Positions 9,003 through 19,003 are shown, counted from the stretch's first letter. The stretch: 64,000 nt of DNA from Bradyrhizobium sp. (GCF_022844465.1 NZ_JALHLP010000016.1:1-64000), one strand, 5' to 3'. The notes: generated by a model from the letters alone, not told the origin. Numbers and translations are program-made.

Positions 9003-10541
9003 ATGAGAAATGCAGTGCCATTCGCGGCCTTGTTGCTGTTGGCGGCGGTCCAGCCGGCCAGTGCGCAGTCGCCGACCGAACTCGTCCAGCAGGCGGTTGC
9101 CGCGCAAGGCGGCGTCGATGCGTTGCGCGCCCTGAAGACGCTCACCATCAAGGCCACTGCGCAACATTGGGAGCCCGGCCAGTCGGTGCGGGCCGGCGGC
9201 GAGACGCGCTTTATCGGCGACTCGACCATTGCGCTCAGCATCGATCTTGCCAATCGCATTAGCCGCGCCGATTGGGATCGCGACATGAAATATGTCGTGG
9301 TCGAACGGCTGCAATTCAGCGAGATCGTGCATCCGACTTACGGCGTCGTGACCGATAAGGATGGCACGCGGCCGATGTCGGGCCTCCGGCTTGCCGCGCA
9401 TCATCGCGAACACGGCCGCGCCTCGCCGGTGTTGCTGCTGCGGGCGCTGGAAAATCCGAAGGATGTTTCCGCCATCGCCGATCAACGGCTGGGCGAGCAG
9501 TCGCATCCGGCGGTCGCATTCAACGATGGGCAGGCGCGTTACGTCATTCTGTTCGACCGCGCCAGCAAGCTGCCGGCGGCGGTGCGCACCCGCGACGCCG
9601 ACCACATCTACGGCGATTCCGATTACGACATGGTGCTGGGCGATTGGAAATCGGTCGGCGGCGCGCGGATCGCGCATACGCTGTCGTTTCGTCTCGGCGG
9701 CCGGGACGTGCAGAGACTGACCTACCAAGAGGTCGCGGTGAACCAGGCGATCGCCGCATCGACGTTTGAGGTTCCCGAGAAGCTGCGGACCGCCGCGCTC
9801 GCTTCGGCCAGCGCCGATGTGCCCTATCAATGGGTGCTGCGGCGCATGTTCCTCGGCCGGCTGCTTGACAGCGACAACGTCTATTTCCCGCCCGGCGGCG
9901 GCTTCAAGCTGGTCGAGCTTGCGCCCAATGTGCAGCATGTGGTCGGCGGTTCCGCCAATAATCTGATCGTCGCCATGCGCGACGGCATTGTGATCTTCGA
10001 CGCGCCGGTGAACGAGGGCCAATCGCGTTGGGTGATCGACGCTGCCAAGAAGAAATATCCCGGCAAGCCGATCAGCCATCTGGTGCTGACCCATCATCAC
10101 ATGGACCACACCGGCGGCATGCGGACCTATGTGGCGGAGGGCGCGACCGTGATCGTGCCGGCGCCGGTCAAGGCTTATTTCGAACAGGTGGTGAAGGCGC
10201 CGCAGACGGTTTCGCCGGATGCGTTGCAAAAGCAGCCACGGCCGGCGACCATCGTCGAAGTTGCCGAGACCATGACGCTCAAGGACGGCACCATCCAGCT
10301 CAACCTGCACAATATTCCGAATCCGCATTCCGACGGCATGCTGATCGGGCATGTGGTGCAAGGGAACATCGTCTGGGTGACCGATCTGATCTCGCCGCGC
10401 GGGCCGATTGCGCGCAACCCGAACACCGTGGCGGTCGGCAATGCGCTGCGCAAATACAACATCACCGATGCGACCATTGCCGGCGGTCACGGCACCGTCG
10501 CCAAACAGGCGGAGAACCAGGCCGCGCTGGCGGCGAATTAG
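9003..10541 (+). CDS. Secreted MBL-fold metallo-hydrolase
   Basis: A 512-residue protein with an N-terminal signal peptide (MRNAVPFAALLLLAAVQPASA). An N-terminal beta-rich region precedes a C-terminal metallo-beta-lactamase domain holding the zinc motif THHHMDHTGG, a later NPHSDGMLIG (third His and Asp) and a GGHGT end motif. The start ATG follows AAGGGAGGAA. The protein is predicted periplasmic or exported. Substrate is unknown; the two-part layout resembles family members acting on alkyl sulfates or quinoprotein-related substrates, but this is not resolved. Confidence 0.88.
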   Translation: MRNAVPFAALLLLAAVQPASAQSPTELVQQAVAAQGGVDALRALKTLTIKATAQHWEPGQSVRAGGETRFIGDSTIALSIDLANRISRADWDRDMKYVVVERLQFSEIVHPTYGVVTDKDGTRPMSGLRLAAHHREHGRASPVLLLRALENPKDVSAIADQRLGEQSHPAVAFNDGQARYVILFDRASKLPAAVRTRDADHIYGDSDYDMVLGDWKSVGGARIAHTLSFRLGGRDVQRLTYQEVAVNQAIAASTFEVPEKLRTAALASASADVPYQWVLRRMFLGRLLDSDNVYFPPGGGFKLVELAPNVQHVVGGSANNLIVAMRDGIVIFDAPVNEGQSRWVIDAAKKKYPGKPISHLVLTHHHMDHTGGMRTYVAEGATVIVPAPVKAYFEQVVKAPQTVSPDALQKQPRPATIVEVAETMTLKDGTIQLNLHNIPNPHSDGMLIGHVVQGNIVWVTDLISPRGPIARNPNTVAVGNALRKYNITDATIAGGHGTVAKQAENQAALAAN

Positions 10542-10552
10542 GCGATGTATGG

Positions 10553-10597
10553 GTCCGGGACGTGGCGCGGCATATGATGCTGCGCCGCGTCCGGGAC
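10553..10597. terminator. Hairpin between convergent genes
   Basis: An inverted repeat of about 15 bases (TCCGGGACGTGGCGC against GCGCCGCGTCCGGGA, two mismatches) lies between the stops of the MBL-fold gene and nadK. It has no long T run, so it is a plausible rather than proven bidirectional terminator. Confidence 0.5.
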
Positions 10598-10608
10598 GAA
10601 ACTGCCAT

Positions 10609-11424
10609 TCAATATTGAAACTGCTCGCGCAGGATCCGCTCATCCAGGCTGTGGCCGGGATCGAACAGAACGGTCATCCCGATCGAGTGATCCATCTGGA
10701 TATCGACCGAACGCACGTCGCGCACTTCGTCGTGATCGGCGACGGCGGCGACCGGCCGCCGGTCGGCGCCGCCGACCTCCACACGCACCTTCGCGCGGTC
10801 GGGCAATAGTGCGCCGTGCCAGCGTCGTGGCCGGAACGGGCTGATCGGCGTAAGCGCGAGCAGCGGCGCATCGATCGGAATGATCGGGCCCTGGGCGGAG
10901 AGGTTGTAGGCGGTCGAGCCGGCCGGGGTCGCCAACAGCACGCCGTCCGCGACCAGTTCGGCCAGCCGTTCCTTGCCGTCCACCAGGATGCGCAGCTTGG
11001 CGGCTTGGTGAGATTGGCGGAACAGCGAGACTTCATTGAACGCGTGATGTTCGTGAGTTTTGCCGCGCGCGTCGCGCGCGCGCATCAGCAAGGGATGGAT
11101 GACGGTCTGCTGCGCGGCGGCCAGCCGCTCGTGCAGCTTGTCGACGCGGAAATCGTTCATCAGGAATCCGACAGTGCCGCGATGCATGCCGTAGATCGGC
11201 TGGCCCGAGCGCATGAAGCGGCGCAGAGTCTCAAGCATCAATCCGTCGCCGCCGAGCGCGACAATCACATCCGCGTCCTCGGGTTTGACGATGCCATATT
11301 TCTGGCGCAGCTGCTTTTCGGCTTCCTTGGCTTCCGCGACCGGGCTCGCCACCACGGCGATCCGCTCATAGGCGGCTTTTGCGGCCGGGCGGGGGCTTGG
11401 CTTACGGCTTGATCTAGGGCTCAT
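10609..11424 (-). CDS. nadK: NAD kinase
   Basis: A 271-residue enzyme phosphorylating NAD to NADP. It carries the glycine-rich [16 protein letters not shown] loop, the GTVGFLMN segment, HHAFNEVSL (family NE motif), and the [19 protein letters not shown] signature. The C terminus matches the alphaproteobacterial NadK form. The start lies only about 57 bases from the divergent cutA start. Confidence 0.95.
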   Translation of the reverse strand: MSPRSSRKPSPRPAAKAAYERIAVVASPVAEAKEAEKQLRQKYGIVKPEDADVIVALGGDGLMLETLRRFMRSGQPIYGMHRGTVGFLMNDFRVDKLHERLAAAQQTVIHPLLMRARDARGKTHEHHAFNEVSLFRQSHQAAKLRILVDGKERLAELVADGVLLATPAGSTAYNLSAQGPIIPIDAPLLALTPISPFRPRRWHGALLPDRAKVRVEVGGADRRPVAAVADHDEVRDVRSVDIQMDHSIGMTVLFDPGHSLDERILREQFQY

Positions 11425-11480
11425 TGGGGGCCGGAATTGGGGTTGCGGGCTTCTTTAAGCGCCTTTGGCGGAGGGGATGC

Positions 11481-11816
11481 ATGAACACGGACCGCGCAGT
11501 GTTCGTCTATACGACCTATCCATCCATTGTCGAGGCGGAGGAGGCCGGCCGTGCGCTGGTCGAACGGCGGCTATGCGCCTGCGTTAACATATTGCCCGGC
11601 ATGGTGTCGTTCTACTGGTGGCAGGGCGAAATCGAACGGGGTGAGGAGGCGGTGATGATCGTTAAGACCCGTGCCGCATTGTCCGAACGGGCCGCGACCG
11701 CGATCAAGGAAATGCACTCTTATGCGGTACCGGCGATCATCGTGATCCCGCTGGAAAGCGTCGACCAGCCCTATCTCGAATGGCTGATGGCGGAGACCGA
11801 GGCGGCGGCGAGTTAA
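11481..11816 (+). CDS. cutA: CutA1 divalent-cation tolerance protein
   Basis: A 111-residue trimeric CutA1 protein. Family motifs are EEAGRALVERRLCACVNI, SFYWWQGEIE, VMIVKTR, HSYAVPAI and YLEWLM. CutA1 is linked to copper tolerance and signal-like roles, but its biochemical activity is not settled. The ATG at 11481 follows GGAGGGG. An upstream in-frame extension to 11424 overlaps nadK and is unlikely. Confidence 0.95.
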   Translation: MNTDRAVFVYTTYPSIVEAEEAGRALVERRLCACVNILPGMVSFYWWQGEIERGEEAVMIVKTRAALSERAATAIKEMHSYAVPAIIVIPLESVDQPYLEWLMAETEAAAS

Positions 11817-11825
11817 AGGTGAGCC

Positions 11826-12785
11826 TCACTTCTTCTCCCGGCTGGCCCTCCAGAAGCTCAGATCGGTAAAGCGCGCGAGGTCGAACCGTTCGCCCGCCGC
11901 GATATCGCCGGCCAGTTGCAGGGTCGAGAACACCTTGCGCAGGCCGGGCTCGGTCAGCGCCAAGTTTGGATCGAGGATCGCGAGCTTGTCGGCATCGCCC
12001 ATGGCGCGGGATGCGAGCGCCACCGTGGTCTGAAGTTCCCGCGCGGCGATTTCGGCGGTGTCCTGCGGATTGCTGCGCATGAAGTCGCGGCCGCGTTGCA
12101 CCGCCCGCAGGAAGCGCACCACCACGTCGCGGTTTTTGGTTGCCCAGGCCATGTCGGCATTGATGGTGGTGAACTGCCACTCCGGCACGAACGGGATCAC
12201 CGAGCCGAGATTGGTGAAGCCGGCATCCTCGGCGATGTAGCTCAGCGGGAAGGGCTGCAATCCGACGTCGATCTTGCCGGCTTGCAAAAGCTTCCAGCGA
12301 GTCGGCGCGCCCCCGACCACCGTCATTGTGTAGTCGGCCGGCGTCAGGCCGATCGCCTTGGCGATGTCTTGCACCACATAAGTCGAGCCTTCCTTTTCCG
12401 ACAGGATGCCGAAGTTAGCGCCGCGCAGATCCTTGAGCGTTTTGATATGCGGCCGCGCAATAATGAAGTGCGGCAGCTTGCCGGTGTTGCCGGCAATCAG
12501 GCGCAGCGTGCCGCCGGCATAGCCGTCGATCATCACCGCTTCCGGCGTGCCCATCGCGATCTGCATTGTGCCCGCGCGCAGCGCCGCGTTGATCTTCTCG
12601 GCATTGTCGAGGATGCTGCTGGTGGTTTCGAGGCCTTCCGCTTTCAGGAATCCGCGCTGCTGCGCGACCCAGAACGGCAGGCTGAACAATGTGCGCGAGA
12701 CATTGGCGACATTGACCACATCGGCCGCCGGCGCGGGCGAGCCCGCAATCACGCCGATAAACAGCGCCGCAATTATCCGCATCAT
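11826..12785 (-). CDS. NMT1/THI5-type ABC transporter substrate-binding protein
   Basis: A 319-residue exported binding protein. The signal peptide (MMRIIAALFIGVIAGSPAPAA) is followed by SLPFWVAQQRGFLKAEGLE, typical of TauA/SsuA/ThiY-like proteins, and PLSYIAEDAGFTNLG later. Such proteins deliver nitrate-, sulfonate- or pyrimidine-like solutes to an ABC permease. No permease or ATPase gene is next to it. The start ATG follows GGGAGAA; the longer frame upstream has no leader-like sequence. Confidence 0.88.
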   Translation of the reverse strand: MMRIIAALFIGVIAGSPAPAADVVNVANVSRTLFSLPFWVAQQRGFLKAEGLETTSSILDNAEKINAALRAGTMQIAMGTPEAVMIDGYAGGTLRLIAGNTGKLPHFIIARPHIKTLKDLRGANFGILSEKEGSTYVVQDIAKAIGLTPADYTMTVVGGAPTRWKLLQAGKIDVGLQPFPLSYIAEDAGFTNLGSVIPFVPEWQFTTINADMAWATKNRDVVVRFLRAVQRGRDFMRSNPQDTAEIAARELQTTVALASRAMGDADKLAILDPNLALTEPGLRKVFSTLQLAGDIAAGERFDLARFTDLSFWRASREKK

Positions 12786-12944
12786 GGCGTTCTCCCGCTG
12801 CCGAACTTGGTCGGCAATGGTTCGATCGCTAGTCTTGGAAGTCAAGCCGCGATCGAACTTTCATTGGCTGTGGTTTTGCGGCAACGATATTGTCGCGATC
12901 GTCGCTTCCCGGCTTGACGAAACCGGCGAGACGCGGAATGTTAT

Positions 12945-13140
12945 CGCTGTGCTGGTTCCCCGGTTCGCGCCGGGGAGGCAAGAGGGAACACGGGCAAGAC
13001 TGCTATTCGCAGTCTCATTCCGTGGCTGCCCCCGCAACTGTAAGCGGCGAGCCTATCGTCCGAGTGAGCCACTGGGAAACTGGGAAGGCTGGACGATCAG
13101 GCAACGACCCGTGAGCCAGGAGACCTGCCAGCGCAGTCAC
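12945..13140 (+). ncRNA. Cobalamin (B12) riboswitch
   Basis: Diagnostic conserved pieces occur in the correct order: the B12-box-like GCCCCCGCAACTGTAAGC, then GAGCCACTGGGAAACTGGGAAGGC, then GACCCGTGAGCCAGGAGACC. They precede a TonB-dependent receptor. Adenosylcobalamin-sensing riboswitches reduce expression of cobalamin uptake genes when B12 is abundant. The 235 bases between the aptamer and the receptor ATG would contain the expression platform. Edges are approximate. Confidence 0.93.
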
Positions 13141-13375
13141 CCAACCGGTGGTCGGAGGGACCACACGGAGCGGCTGTTCGCAGCGGTGACACCACAACCG
13201 ATGCGAAGGCCGTGCGAGATGTATCTCCCGCGATCCAAAGCATGAGCGGCAAACGGCCTGACGGTCGGACTCCGGTATTGACCGGATCCTGACCGTCCAC
13301 CGGCGACGTTCCTGCGCCTTCGTTTCGGTCCTGTCACCGGCGCCCTTGATGGGGCGCGAACGAAGGACATTTGCT

Positions 13376-15553
13376 ATGGGTGCAAGGAAAAGAGCGGGAG
13401 CATCGGCGAGACGAATTGTGGCCGCGCTGGCGCTTACGGCGGGCATTGTCACGTTGGATTATCGGCCTGCAATGGCGCAGCCCAACGAGACCACCGTGCT
13501 GCCGGAAATCAACGTCACCAATACCCGCCTGGTCGGTCGCACCGGCGGCGCACGGCGCGGCGTTGCGCCGGGCAGCGGCGCTGGCGCGGACACGCCGGCG
13601 CCCACCGATGATGGCTCGGGCATCGCAACCGGAACCATCATCACCGGCGCGTCATCAACCGTCATCACCGCGCGTGAGATTGAGCGCTCACCCGGGCAAA
13701 CCCTGCAAGATGTGGTGGCGCGCGAGCCGGGCATCCAGGTCCGCAGCCTGTTCGGTGGCGCGAATTCTGCGACCGTGGATATGCGCGGCTTTGGCGCGGC
13801 CGGCACCTCCAATACGCTGGTGCTGATCAACGGTCGGCGGCTCAACGATATCGATCTTGCCGGCGTCGACTTCAGCGCCATTCCCAAGCACAGCATCGAA
13901 CGCATCGAGATCACCCGCGGCAATTCCGGCGCGGTGCTCTATGGCGACGGCGCGGTCGGTGGCGTCATCAATATCGTGACCAAGAATGCCGTCGGCCTGC
14001 CGCCGTCCGGGCGGGTGCAGGCAGGTTTTGGCTCGTTCAACACGGTGGAAGGCAATCTCGCAGCCAATACGTCGAGCGGGCCATTCGCGGCGTCGGTCCA
14101 TGCCAATGGTTTGCGCTCCGACGGCTATCGCCAGAACAACCGGCTGCGTCAGGATAATGCGGCCGGCGATTTCCGCTGGTCGGACGGGCAGGGCGGCGGC
14201 GCTTATTTCAACCTGTCCGGCGACGACCAGCATCTCGGGTTGCCGGGCGGCCGCCGCGTGACGCTGACCACCAGCGAGCTCGCGACCAACCGTCGCGGCG
14301 CGACCTCGCCATTCGACTTCGCGGAGCGGCAGGGCCTCAACGCCACCCTCGGCGTCAGCCGCGTGCTGTGGCCGGGCACGGAGATCGTGGTCGACGGCGG
14401 CGTGCGCAACAAACGCCAGGAAGCCGGTTTCTTCAGCGCATTCGGTTCGGCTTTCGATTCCGGCTTCAAGGCCAATCTGACCGCGCTGTCGGCGACACCG
14501 CGCTTGTTGAGCCAGCATTCCGTCGGCGGCGCGCCCGGCAAGCTGATCGCGGGCTTCGACCTGCAACATGCGAATTATGATTCCGACCGCAGCCGGCATT
14601 TAGGCGATCCGCCGATCCATCGCTACGACCTCCAGCAGACCACCGCCGCGCTTTATGCGCAGGAGACCATCGGCATCCGGTCCGATACCGACGTCGCATT
14701 CGGCGGGCGCGTCCAGCGCAATGCCATCGGCGCGCGCGACCGGTTCGATCCGACCGCGCCGGGTGGCGCGTTTGCGGGGCCCGAAGGCTTGCCGCTCGAT
14801 CGCAGCGAATGGCAATATGCTTGGCACATAGGCCTTGAGCACCGCGTCACACGCGAGGTCGCGCTGTTTGCGCGGGCGGCACGCAGCTTCCGTCTGCCCA
14901 ATGTCGATGAGCGCGTCGCGATGTCGCCGTTCGGCGTGGCCACGAGCTTCAATCTCAAGACCCAGACCTCGCACGATGTCGAAGGCGGTATCCGCGCCAG
15001 CGCCGGATCGTTCACCTGGCAGACCAGTCTCTATGTCATGGCTCTGAAAGACGAACTGCATTTCAGCCCGGCGACATTCACCAACACCAATCTCGATCCG
15101 ACCCGGCGCGTCGGCGTGGAGAACGTCCTGACCTGGCGTGCGTCCGAGGCGCTACGGTTCAAGGCCGGTCTCGCCTATACCCGTGCGACGTTCCGCGAAG
15201 GCCCATTCGCCGGCAATGACGTGCCGCTGGTGTCGCCCTGGACCGGCAGCGTCGCAGTGTCGTGGGATATCTATCGCAAATATCTTGTGCTCGACGCGGT
15301 GGCGCGGGTTTTCAGCAATCGGCGGATGGACAACGACCAGAACAATGTCCAACCGCCGATCCCTGGCAAGGCGGTGGTCGATCTGCGGCTCGGCGGCGAG
15401 ATTGATCGGCTGTTCTGGTCGGTGTCGGTGCAGAACCTGTTCAACACGCTCTACTTCGATTACGCGGTCGCCAGCGCCTTCACGCTTGGTACTTACAGCG
15501 CTTATCCGTTGCCGGGCCGCACGTTCATGGTGAAAGCAGGCATGACGTTTTGA
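13376..15553 (+). CDS. BtuB-like TonB-dependent outer-membrane receptor
   Basis: A 725-residue outer-membrane receptor. A signal peptide ends near PAMAQ, followed by a TonB-box-like LPEINVTNTR. The plug domain contains QTLQDVVAREPGIQV and LVLINGRRLNDIDLAG. The beta-barrel ends in the terminal Phe of GMTF. The upstream cobalamin riboswitch makes B12 or cobinamide the likely substrate. ATG 13376 follows GAAGGA. No btuCDF transporter genes are adjacent. Confidence 0.9.
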   Translation: MGARKRAGASARRIVAALALTAGIVTLDYRPAMAQPNETTVLPEINVTNTRLVGRTGGARRGVAPGSGAGADTPAPTDDGSGIATGTIITGASSTVITAREIERSPGQTLQDVVAREPGIQVRSLFGGANSATVDMRGFGAAGTSNTLVLINGRRLNDIDLAGVDFSAIPKHSIERIEITRGNSGAVLYGDGAVGGVINIVTKNAVGLPPSGRVQAGFGSFNTVEGNLAANTSSGPFAASVHANGLRSDGYRQNNRLRQDNAAGDFRWSDGQGGGAYFNLSGDDQHLGLPGGRRVTLTTSELATNRRGATSPFDFAERQGLNATLGVSRVLWPGTEIVVDGGVRNKRQEAGFFSAFGSAFDSGFKANLTALSATPRLLSQHSVGGAPGKLIAGFDLQHANYDSDRSRHLGDPPIHRYDLQQTTAALYAQETIGIRSDTDVAFGGRVQRNAIGARDRFDPTAPGGAFAGPEGLPLDRSEWQYAWHIGLEHRVTREVALFARAARSFRLPNVDERVAMSPFGVATSFNLKTQTSHDVEGGIRASAGSFTWQTSLYVMALKDELHFSPATFTNTNLDPTRRVGVENVLTWRASEALRFKAGLAYTRATFREGPFAGNDVPLVSPWTGSVAVSWDIYRKYLVLDAVARVFSNRRMDNDQNNVQPPIPGKAVVDLRLGGEIDRLFWSVSVQNLFNTLYFDYAVASAFTLGTYSAYPLPGRTFMVKAGMTF

Positions 15554-15559
15554 GAAGCC

Positions 15560-15588
15560 GGCGGCCGGGCCGTGGTCGCTCGGCCGCC
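15560..15588. terminator. Hairpin between convergent genes
   Basis: A GC-rich inverted repeat GGCGGCCG/CGGCCGCC with a 13-base loop lies just after the TonB-receptor stop and abuts the stop of the convergent binding-protein gene. It lacks a clear T tract, so it is a candidate terminator only. Confidence 0.45.
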
Positions 15589-16655
15589 TATTCCTTCGGC
15601 GCACCTTCGAGCTTGACGCCGGGTAGCACCTGAAGATTGCGCGGCCGGATTGCGTCCTTGACCTTGTCGATGATTTCCGGTGGCGGGCTGAGGATCCGGT
15701 TGACGATCTGCTGTAATTCCTCGCCGCCCAGCGGGTTCATATACATATTGGCCTTGGCGGCGGCTTCGCGGAACGCCGGGTCTTTCATGGTATCGTCGAA
15801 CGCCTTGCGCAAGGCGCGCACGCGCGCCGCCGGCACATCCGGCGCGGTGAGCACCGGCCGGCCGACCGCGACGTCGCCGGACAGCACTTCGAGAATCTGC
15901 CGCTGCTCGGCGTTTTGCGCGAGTTCGGTCAACAGCGGCGGCCCCGGCAGGTCGGCCTCGCGGCGCGGACCGATCTGGAACAGGATGTTGACCTTGCCTT
16001 CGCTGATCCAACTGGGGTTGTTGGCCTTCAGCGATGCCCAGGAGTCGCTGCCGCGACCATCGACCTCGCGCCGCTCCAGCGCCAGCATGATGTCGCCGCC
16101 GCCGGGATAGCCCGAGACGATGCGGAATTGGGTGCCAAACAAATTGTTTGCAAGGGTCGGATAGAGCACCGATGGCGAGCTTGCGCCGGTCGCGCCGATT
16201 GCCAGCGGGCGTTTCTTGGCATCGTCGATACTACGCACGCCGGTCGCGGCCCATACGATCATGATGTTGTTGACCACCACCATGTTGCCAATCCAGTTGA
16301 ATTGGCGCGCATCGAACTGGATGCCGGCTTGGCCGAGCGCTTGATCGATCGGCGTTGCCTGGCCGAGCACGGCCAGCACGGTGCCGTCCTTGGGCGCGAC
16401 CTTGTAGAGCCAGTTGGCGGCATTGCGGCTGCCGGCGCCCGGCATGTTCTGCGCGATGACGGTGGGCTTGCCGGGAATCTGCTCGCCCAGGAAGCGCGCC
16501 AAGAGCTTGGCATAAACGTCGTAGCCGCCGCCGGCGCCATAGCCGATCACCAGCCGCACGGTCTTGCCGCGATAGAAATCGGCGATCTCGTCGGCGCGGG
16601 CCGGCGTGGCGGTCGCGGCCAGGAGCGCGGCGAGGGCGACAAAGATGCGTAACAT
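15588..16655 (-). CDS. Tripartite tricarboxylate transporter substrate-binding protein (Bug family)
   Basis: A 355-residue periplasmic protein with a signal peptide cleaved near PARA. The Bug fold is recognisable in DFYRGKTVRLVIGYGAGGGYDVYAKLLARF and GKPTVIAQNMPGAGS. Bug proteins bind carboxylates and pass them to a TctAB permease. It lies 12 bases downstream of the ornithine cyclodeaminase-like gene on the same strand, so they are probably co-transcribed. No TctA/TctB genes are in the window. Confidence 0.88.
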   Translation of the reverse strand: MLRIFVALAALLAATATPARADEIADFYRGKTVRLVIGYGAGGGYDVYAKLLARFLGEQIPGKPTVIAQNMPGAGSRNAANWLYKVAPKDGTVLAVLGQATPIDQALGQAGIQFDARQFNWIGNMVVVNNIMIVWAATGVRSIDDAKKRPLAIGATGASSPSVLYPTLANNLFGTQFRIVSGYPGGGDIMLALERREVDGRGSDSWASLKANNPSWISEGKVNILFQIGPRREADLPGPPLLTELAQNAEQRQILEVLSGDVAVGRPVLTAPDVPAARVRALRKAFDDTMKDPAFREAAAKANMYMNPLGGEELQQIVNRILSPPPEIIDKVKDAIRPRNLQVLPGVKLEGAPKE

Positions 16656-16667
16656 TGTAGTCTCCGT

Positions 16668-17768
16668 TCACGGCGACGGGCGGAAGCCGGCGTCGTAGTA
16701 AGCCGAAAGGTCGCTTCCAAGCCATTCGGTGGGAATGGTCTTGTTATTGCCTTGCGCGATTGCCTTATTATAGACGAGTCCACCGGCCGCCGCGAACTGG
16801 ATTGCGAGCCCGGAATTGTTCTTGAAGTAAACAATGCCTTTGTCGGCGCTGCCGCGCGGCGGCTGCGCGACCGTGGTTTTGCCGATCAAGAGGTCGCCGA
16901 GTTCGTGGATCTGGTCCGCGCGAATCACGCCGTCCTTGAGCGGATCGAGCAGTTCGGTCTGGTCGTTGTCGATCACGCTCTCCCAATCGTTGACGATCAC
17001 CGCGGTGGCGCGTTCATAGGTGCGCCGGTCGACCTCGGAGCGTTTGTTGGTGACGTCGGAATTGGCGATCGAGACGACGACTTGGCCATCCTCCAGCCAT
17101 TCGCCGTCAAATACCGGGTTCATCGAGGTGGTGGCGCAGCACACGATATCGGCGCCCGCAACCGCCGCCCTGGCGTCGTCGACCGCGACCACCGCGAGGC
17201 CGCCGCGCGCCATGTCGCGCACAAACGCTGCGCGGTGCGCGGCGCTCGGGCTGTAGACGTTAACCTGTTCGATCGGGCGCACACAGGCGATGGCTTCGAG
17301 CGCGGCATGCGCCTGCTTGCCGGTGCCGAACAGACCGAGCGTCGCGGCGTCCTTGCGCGCGACCGCATCGACGCCGACGGCGGTGGTGGCGCCGACCCGT
17401 ATGCCGGACAATTGAAATTCGTGCATCAGCGCCAGCGGCTCGGCGGTTTCGATGCTGTAGAGAATGACGATGCCCCAGTTGAACGCCTTGGGGTTTTCGT
17501 AAAGCCGCCGGTCGACTTTGGCGCTCGGCGGCTTGATGATCTGCGAGCCGGCGCGCACGCAGGCAATGCCATAGGACGGCACCGCGCCGACATGGACATT
17601 GGCGAGATATTTGCGCTCGGGGTCGGGATGCTGCGCGAGGTAGCGCATGCGCGGCCGGTTGACCGCGACGCCGTTGGCAAAATCGCGGAACGCCACCTTC
17701 ATGGCCTCGATGCAGTCGGCCATCGGCAATAGCCGCTTCACGTCGTCGTCGGTGATGATGATGGTCAC
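16668..17768 (-). CDS. Ornithine cyclodeaminase / mu-crystallin family protein
   Basis: A 366-residue NAD(P)-binding protein. The Rossmann region reads GLFGTGKQAHAALEAIACV, with the family motifs VGATTAVGVDAVA before it and DIVCCATTSMNPVFDGEWL after it. Members include ornithine cyclodeaminase, alanine dehydrogenase and ketimine reductases. Grouping with carboxylate-binding Bug proteins and an isochorismatase-like hydrolase suggests amino- or imino-acid catabolism, but the substrate is undetermined. Confidence 0.88.
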   Translation of the reverse strand: MTIIITDDDVKRLLPMADCIEAMKVAFRDFANGVAVNRPRMRYLAQHPDPERKYLANVHVGAVPSYGIACVRAGSQIIKPPSAKVDRRLYENPKAFNWGIVILYSIETAEPLALMHEFQLSGIRVGATTAVGVDAVARKDAATLGLFGTGKQAHAALEAIACVRPIEQVNVYSPSAAHRAAFVRDMARGGLAVVAVDDARAAVAGADIVCCATTSMNPVFDGEWLEDGQVVVSIANSDVTNKRSEVDRRTYERATAVIVNDWESVIDNDQTELLDPLKDGVIRADQIHELGDLLIGKTTVAQPPRGSADKGIVYFKNNSGLAIQFAAAGGLVYNKAIAQGNNKTIPTEWLGSDLSAYYDAGFRPSP

Positions 17769-17861
17769 ACGCGGTTACTTTCTGGGGCCGATTAACGGCC
17801 CGCGATGCTCATAGGCAATTTGCGGCTCCGCCGTCAATGTCGCGCATAAATTGCGGCGTTT

Positions 17862-18842
17862 TCAGTCGCCCTTGATGCCGTTCTCGCGCACCACCGCGCC
17901 CCAGATGCGTGCCTGCTCCAGTTCGAACTTGCGCAGCTCTTCCGGCGTCGAGAACATCAGATTCATCTGCTGGCTCTCGGTCAATTGCTTGACGACGCGT
18001 TCGTCGCGCAGGCTTTCGATGAACGCCGCGCGGAAACGATCGACAATCGGTCGTGGCGTTTTGGCAGGTGCGTAGAGGCCCCACCAGGTGGTGGCGGCGG
18101 CGCCGGCAAAGCCGCCTTCGCCAACCGTTGGGACATCGGCCAGCCCGGGCAGGCGCTGCGGACCCATCTGGAAAATCGGGCGGATGCGCCCGGCGCTAAT
18201 TTGCGGGCCCAAGAGTGCCGCGCTGCCGTTGATCAGGTCGACGTGGCCGGCAACGGCGTCGTTCATCGCCGGCCCGCCGCCGCGGTAAGGCACATGCGTC
18301 AGCTCGACGCCGGCCTGCTTGCCGAGCAGAACCATGGCAAGATGCCCGATGCTGCCGCTGCCGACCGAAGCATAGCTTATTTTTCCCGGATCCTTTTTCG
18401 CGGCGGCGATCAGTTCCGCGAGTGTCTTGTAGGGGCGGGATGGGTGGCTCGCGACCACATAGGGCGCGGTCGCGATCAGCATGACCGGGTCGAGGTCTTT
18501 CTCGTTGTCGAACGGATAGTTCGGCAGCAGCGTCGGATTGACGGCATGGGTGTCGAACACCACGAGCCAGGTGTTGCCGTCGGGCGGCGATTTTGCCGCC
18601 TGTGCGCTGCCGGTCGAACCGGATGCGCCCGGCCGGTTGTCGATAATGACATTCGTACCGAGTCGTTGCTGCAGCCCGGCCTGCGCCAGCCGCGCCACCG
18701 CATCGACCGAGCCGCCGGGCGGAAACGGTACCACCAGCCGGATCGGACCCGATGGCCAGGACTGTGCCGGTGCCTGCGCGCGCGCCGCAAACGGCGCGAG
18801 CACCGCGCCAGCCACGATCGTTCGCCTGGTGAGTTTTGTCAT
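17862..18842 (-). CDS. Bug-family substrate-binding protein
   Basis: A 326-residue exported protein. MTKLTRRTIVAGAVLAPFAARAQA looks like a Tat-type signal (RR). The Bug signatures are SGPIRLVVPFPPGGSVDAVARL and NVIIDNRPGASG, with HVPYRGGGPAMNDAVAGHVD in the second lobe. It belongs to the same leftward group as the neighbouring Bug protein and cyclodeaminase-like gene, across a 93-base gap. The ligand is unknown. Confidence 0.88.
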   Translation of the reverse strand: MTKLTRRTIVAGAVLAPFAARAQAPAQSWPSGPIRLVVPFPPGGSVDAVARLAQAGLQQRLGTNVIIDNRPGASGSTGSAQAAKSPPDGNTWLVVFDTHAVNPTLLPNYPFDNEKDLDPVMLIATAPYVVASHPSRPYKTLAELIAAAKKDPGKISYASVGSGSIGHLAMVLLGKQAGVELTHVPYRGGGPAMNDAVAGHVDLINGSAALLGPQISAGRIRPIFQMGPQRLPGLADVPTVGEGGFAGAAATTWWGLYAPAKTPRPIVDRFRAAFIESLRDERVVKQLTESQQMNLMFSTPEELRKFELEQARIWGAVVRENGIKGD

Positions 18843-19003
18843 TGCCTGAGCCCTACGGGTTAATCGATCGCAGCATAGCGGCTTGCCCCGCCATCTGCCC
18901 AGCCCTGAACAGTGGCCACTTTGCGGTCCCAAATTCAATTCCATTCCGTCGTCATCCCGGCTAGGTTCGGGCCCGCCGTTCGACGCTTTGCAACAGGTTC
19001 ATC

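Noticed and set aside
8814-10643. 609-codon antisense frame opposite the MBL-fold gene
   Set aside because: It is the shadow of a high-GC gene; the plus-strand product has a signal peptide and zinc motif.
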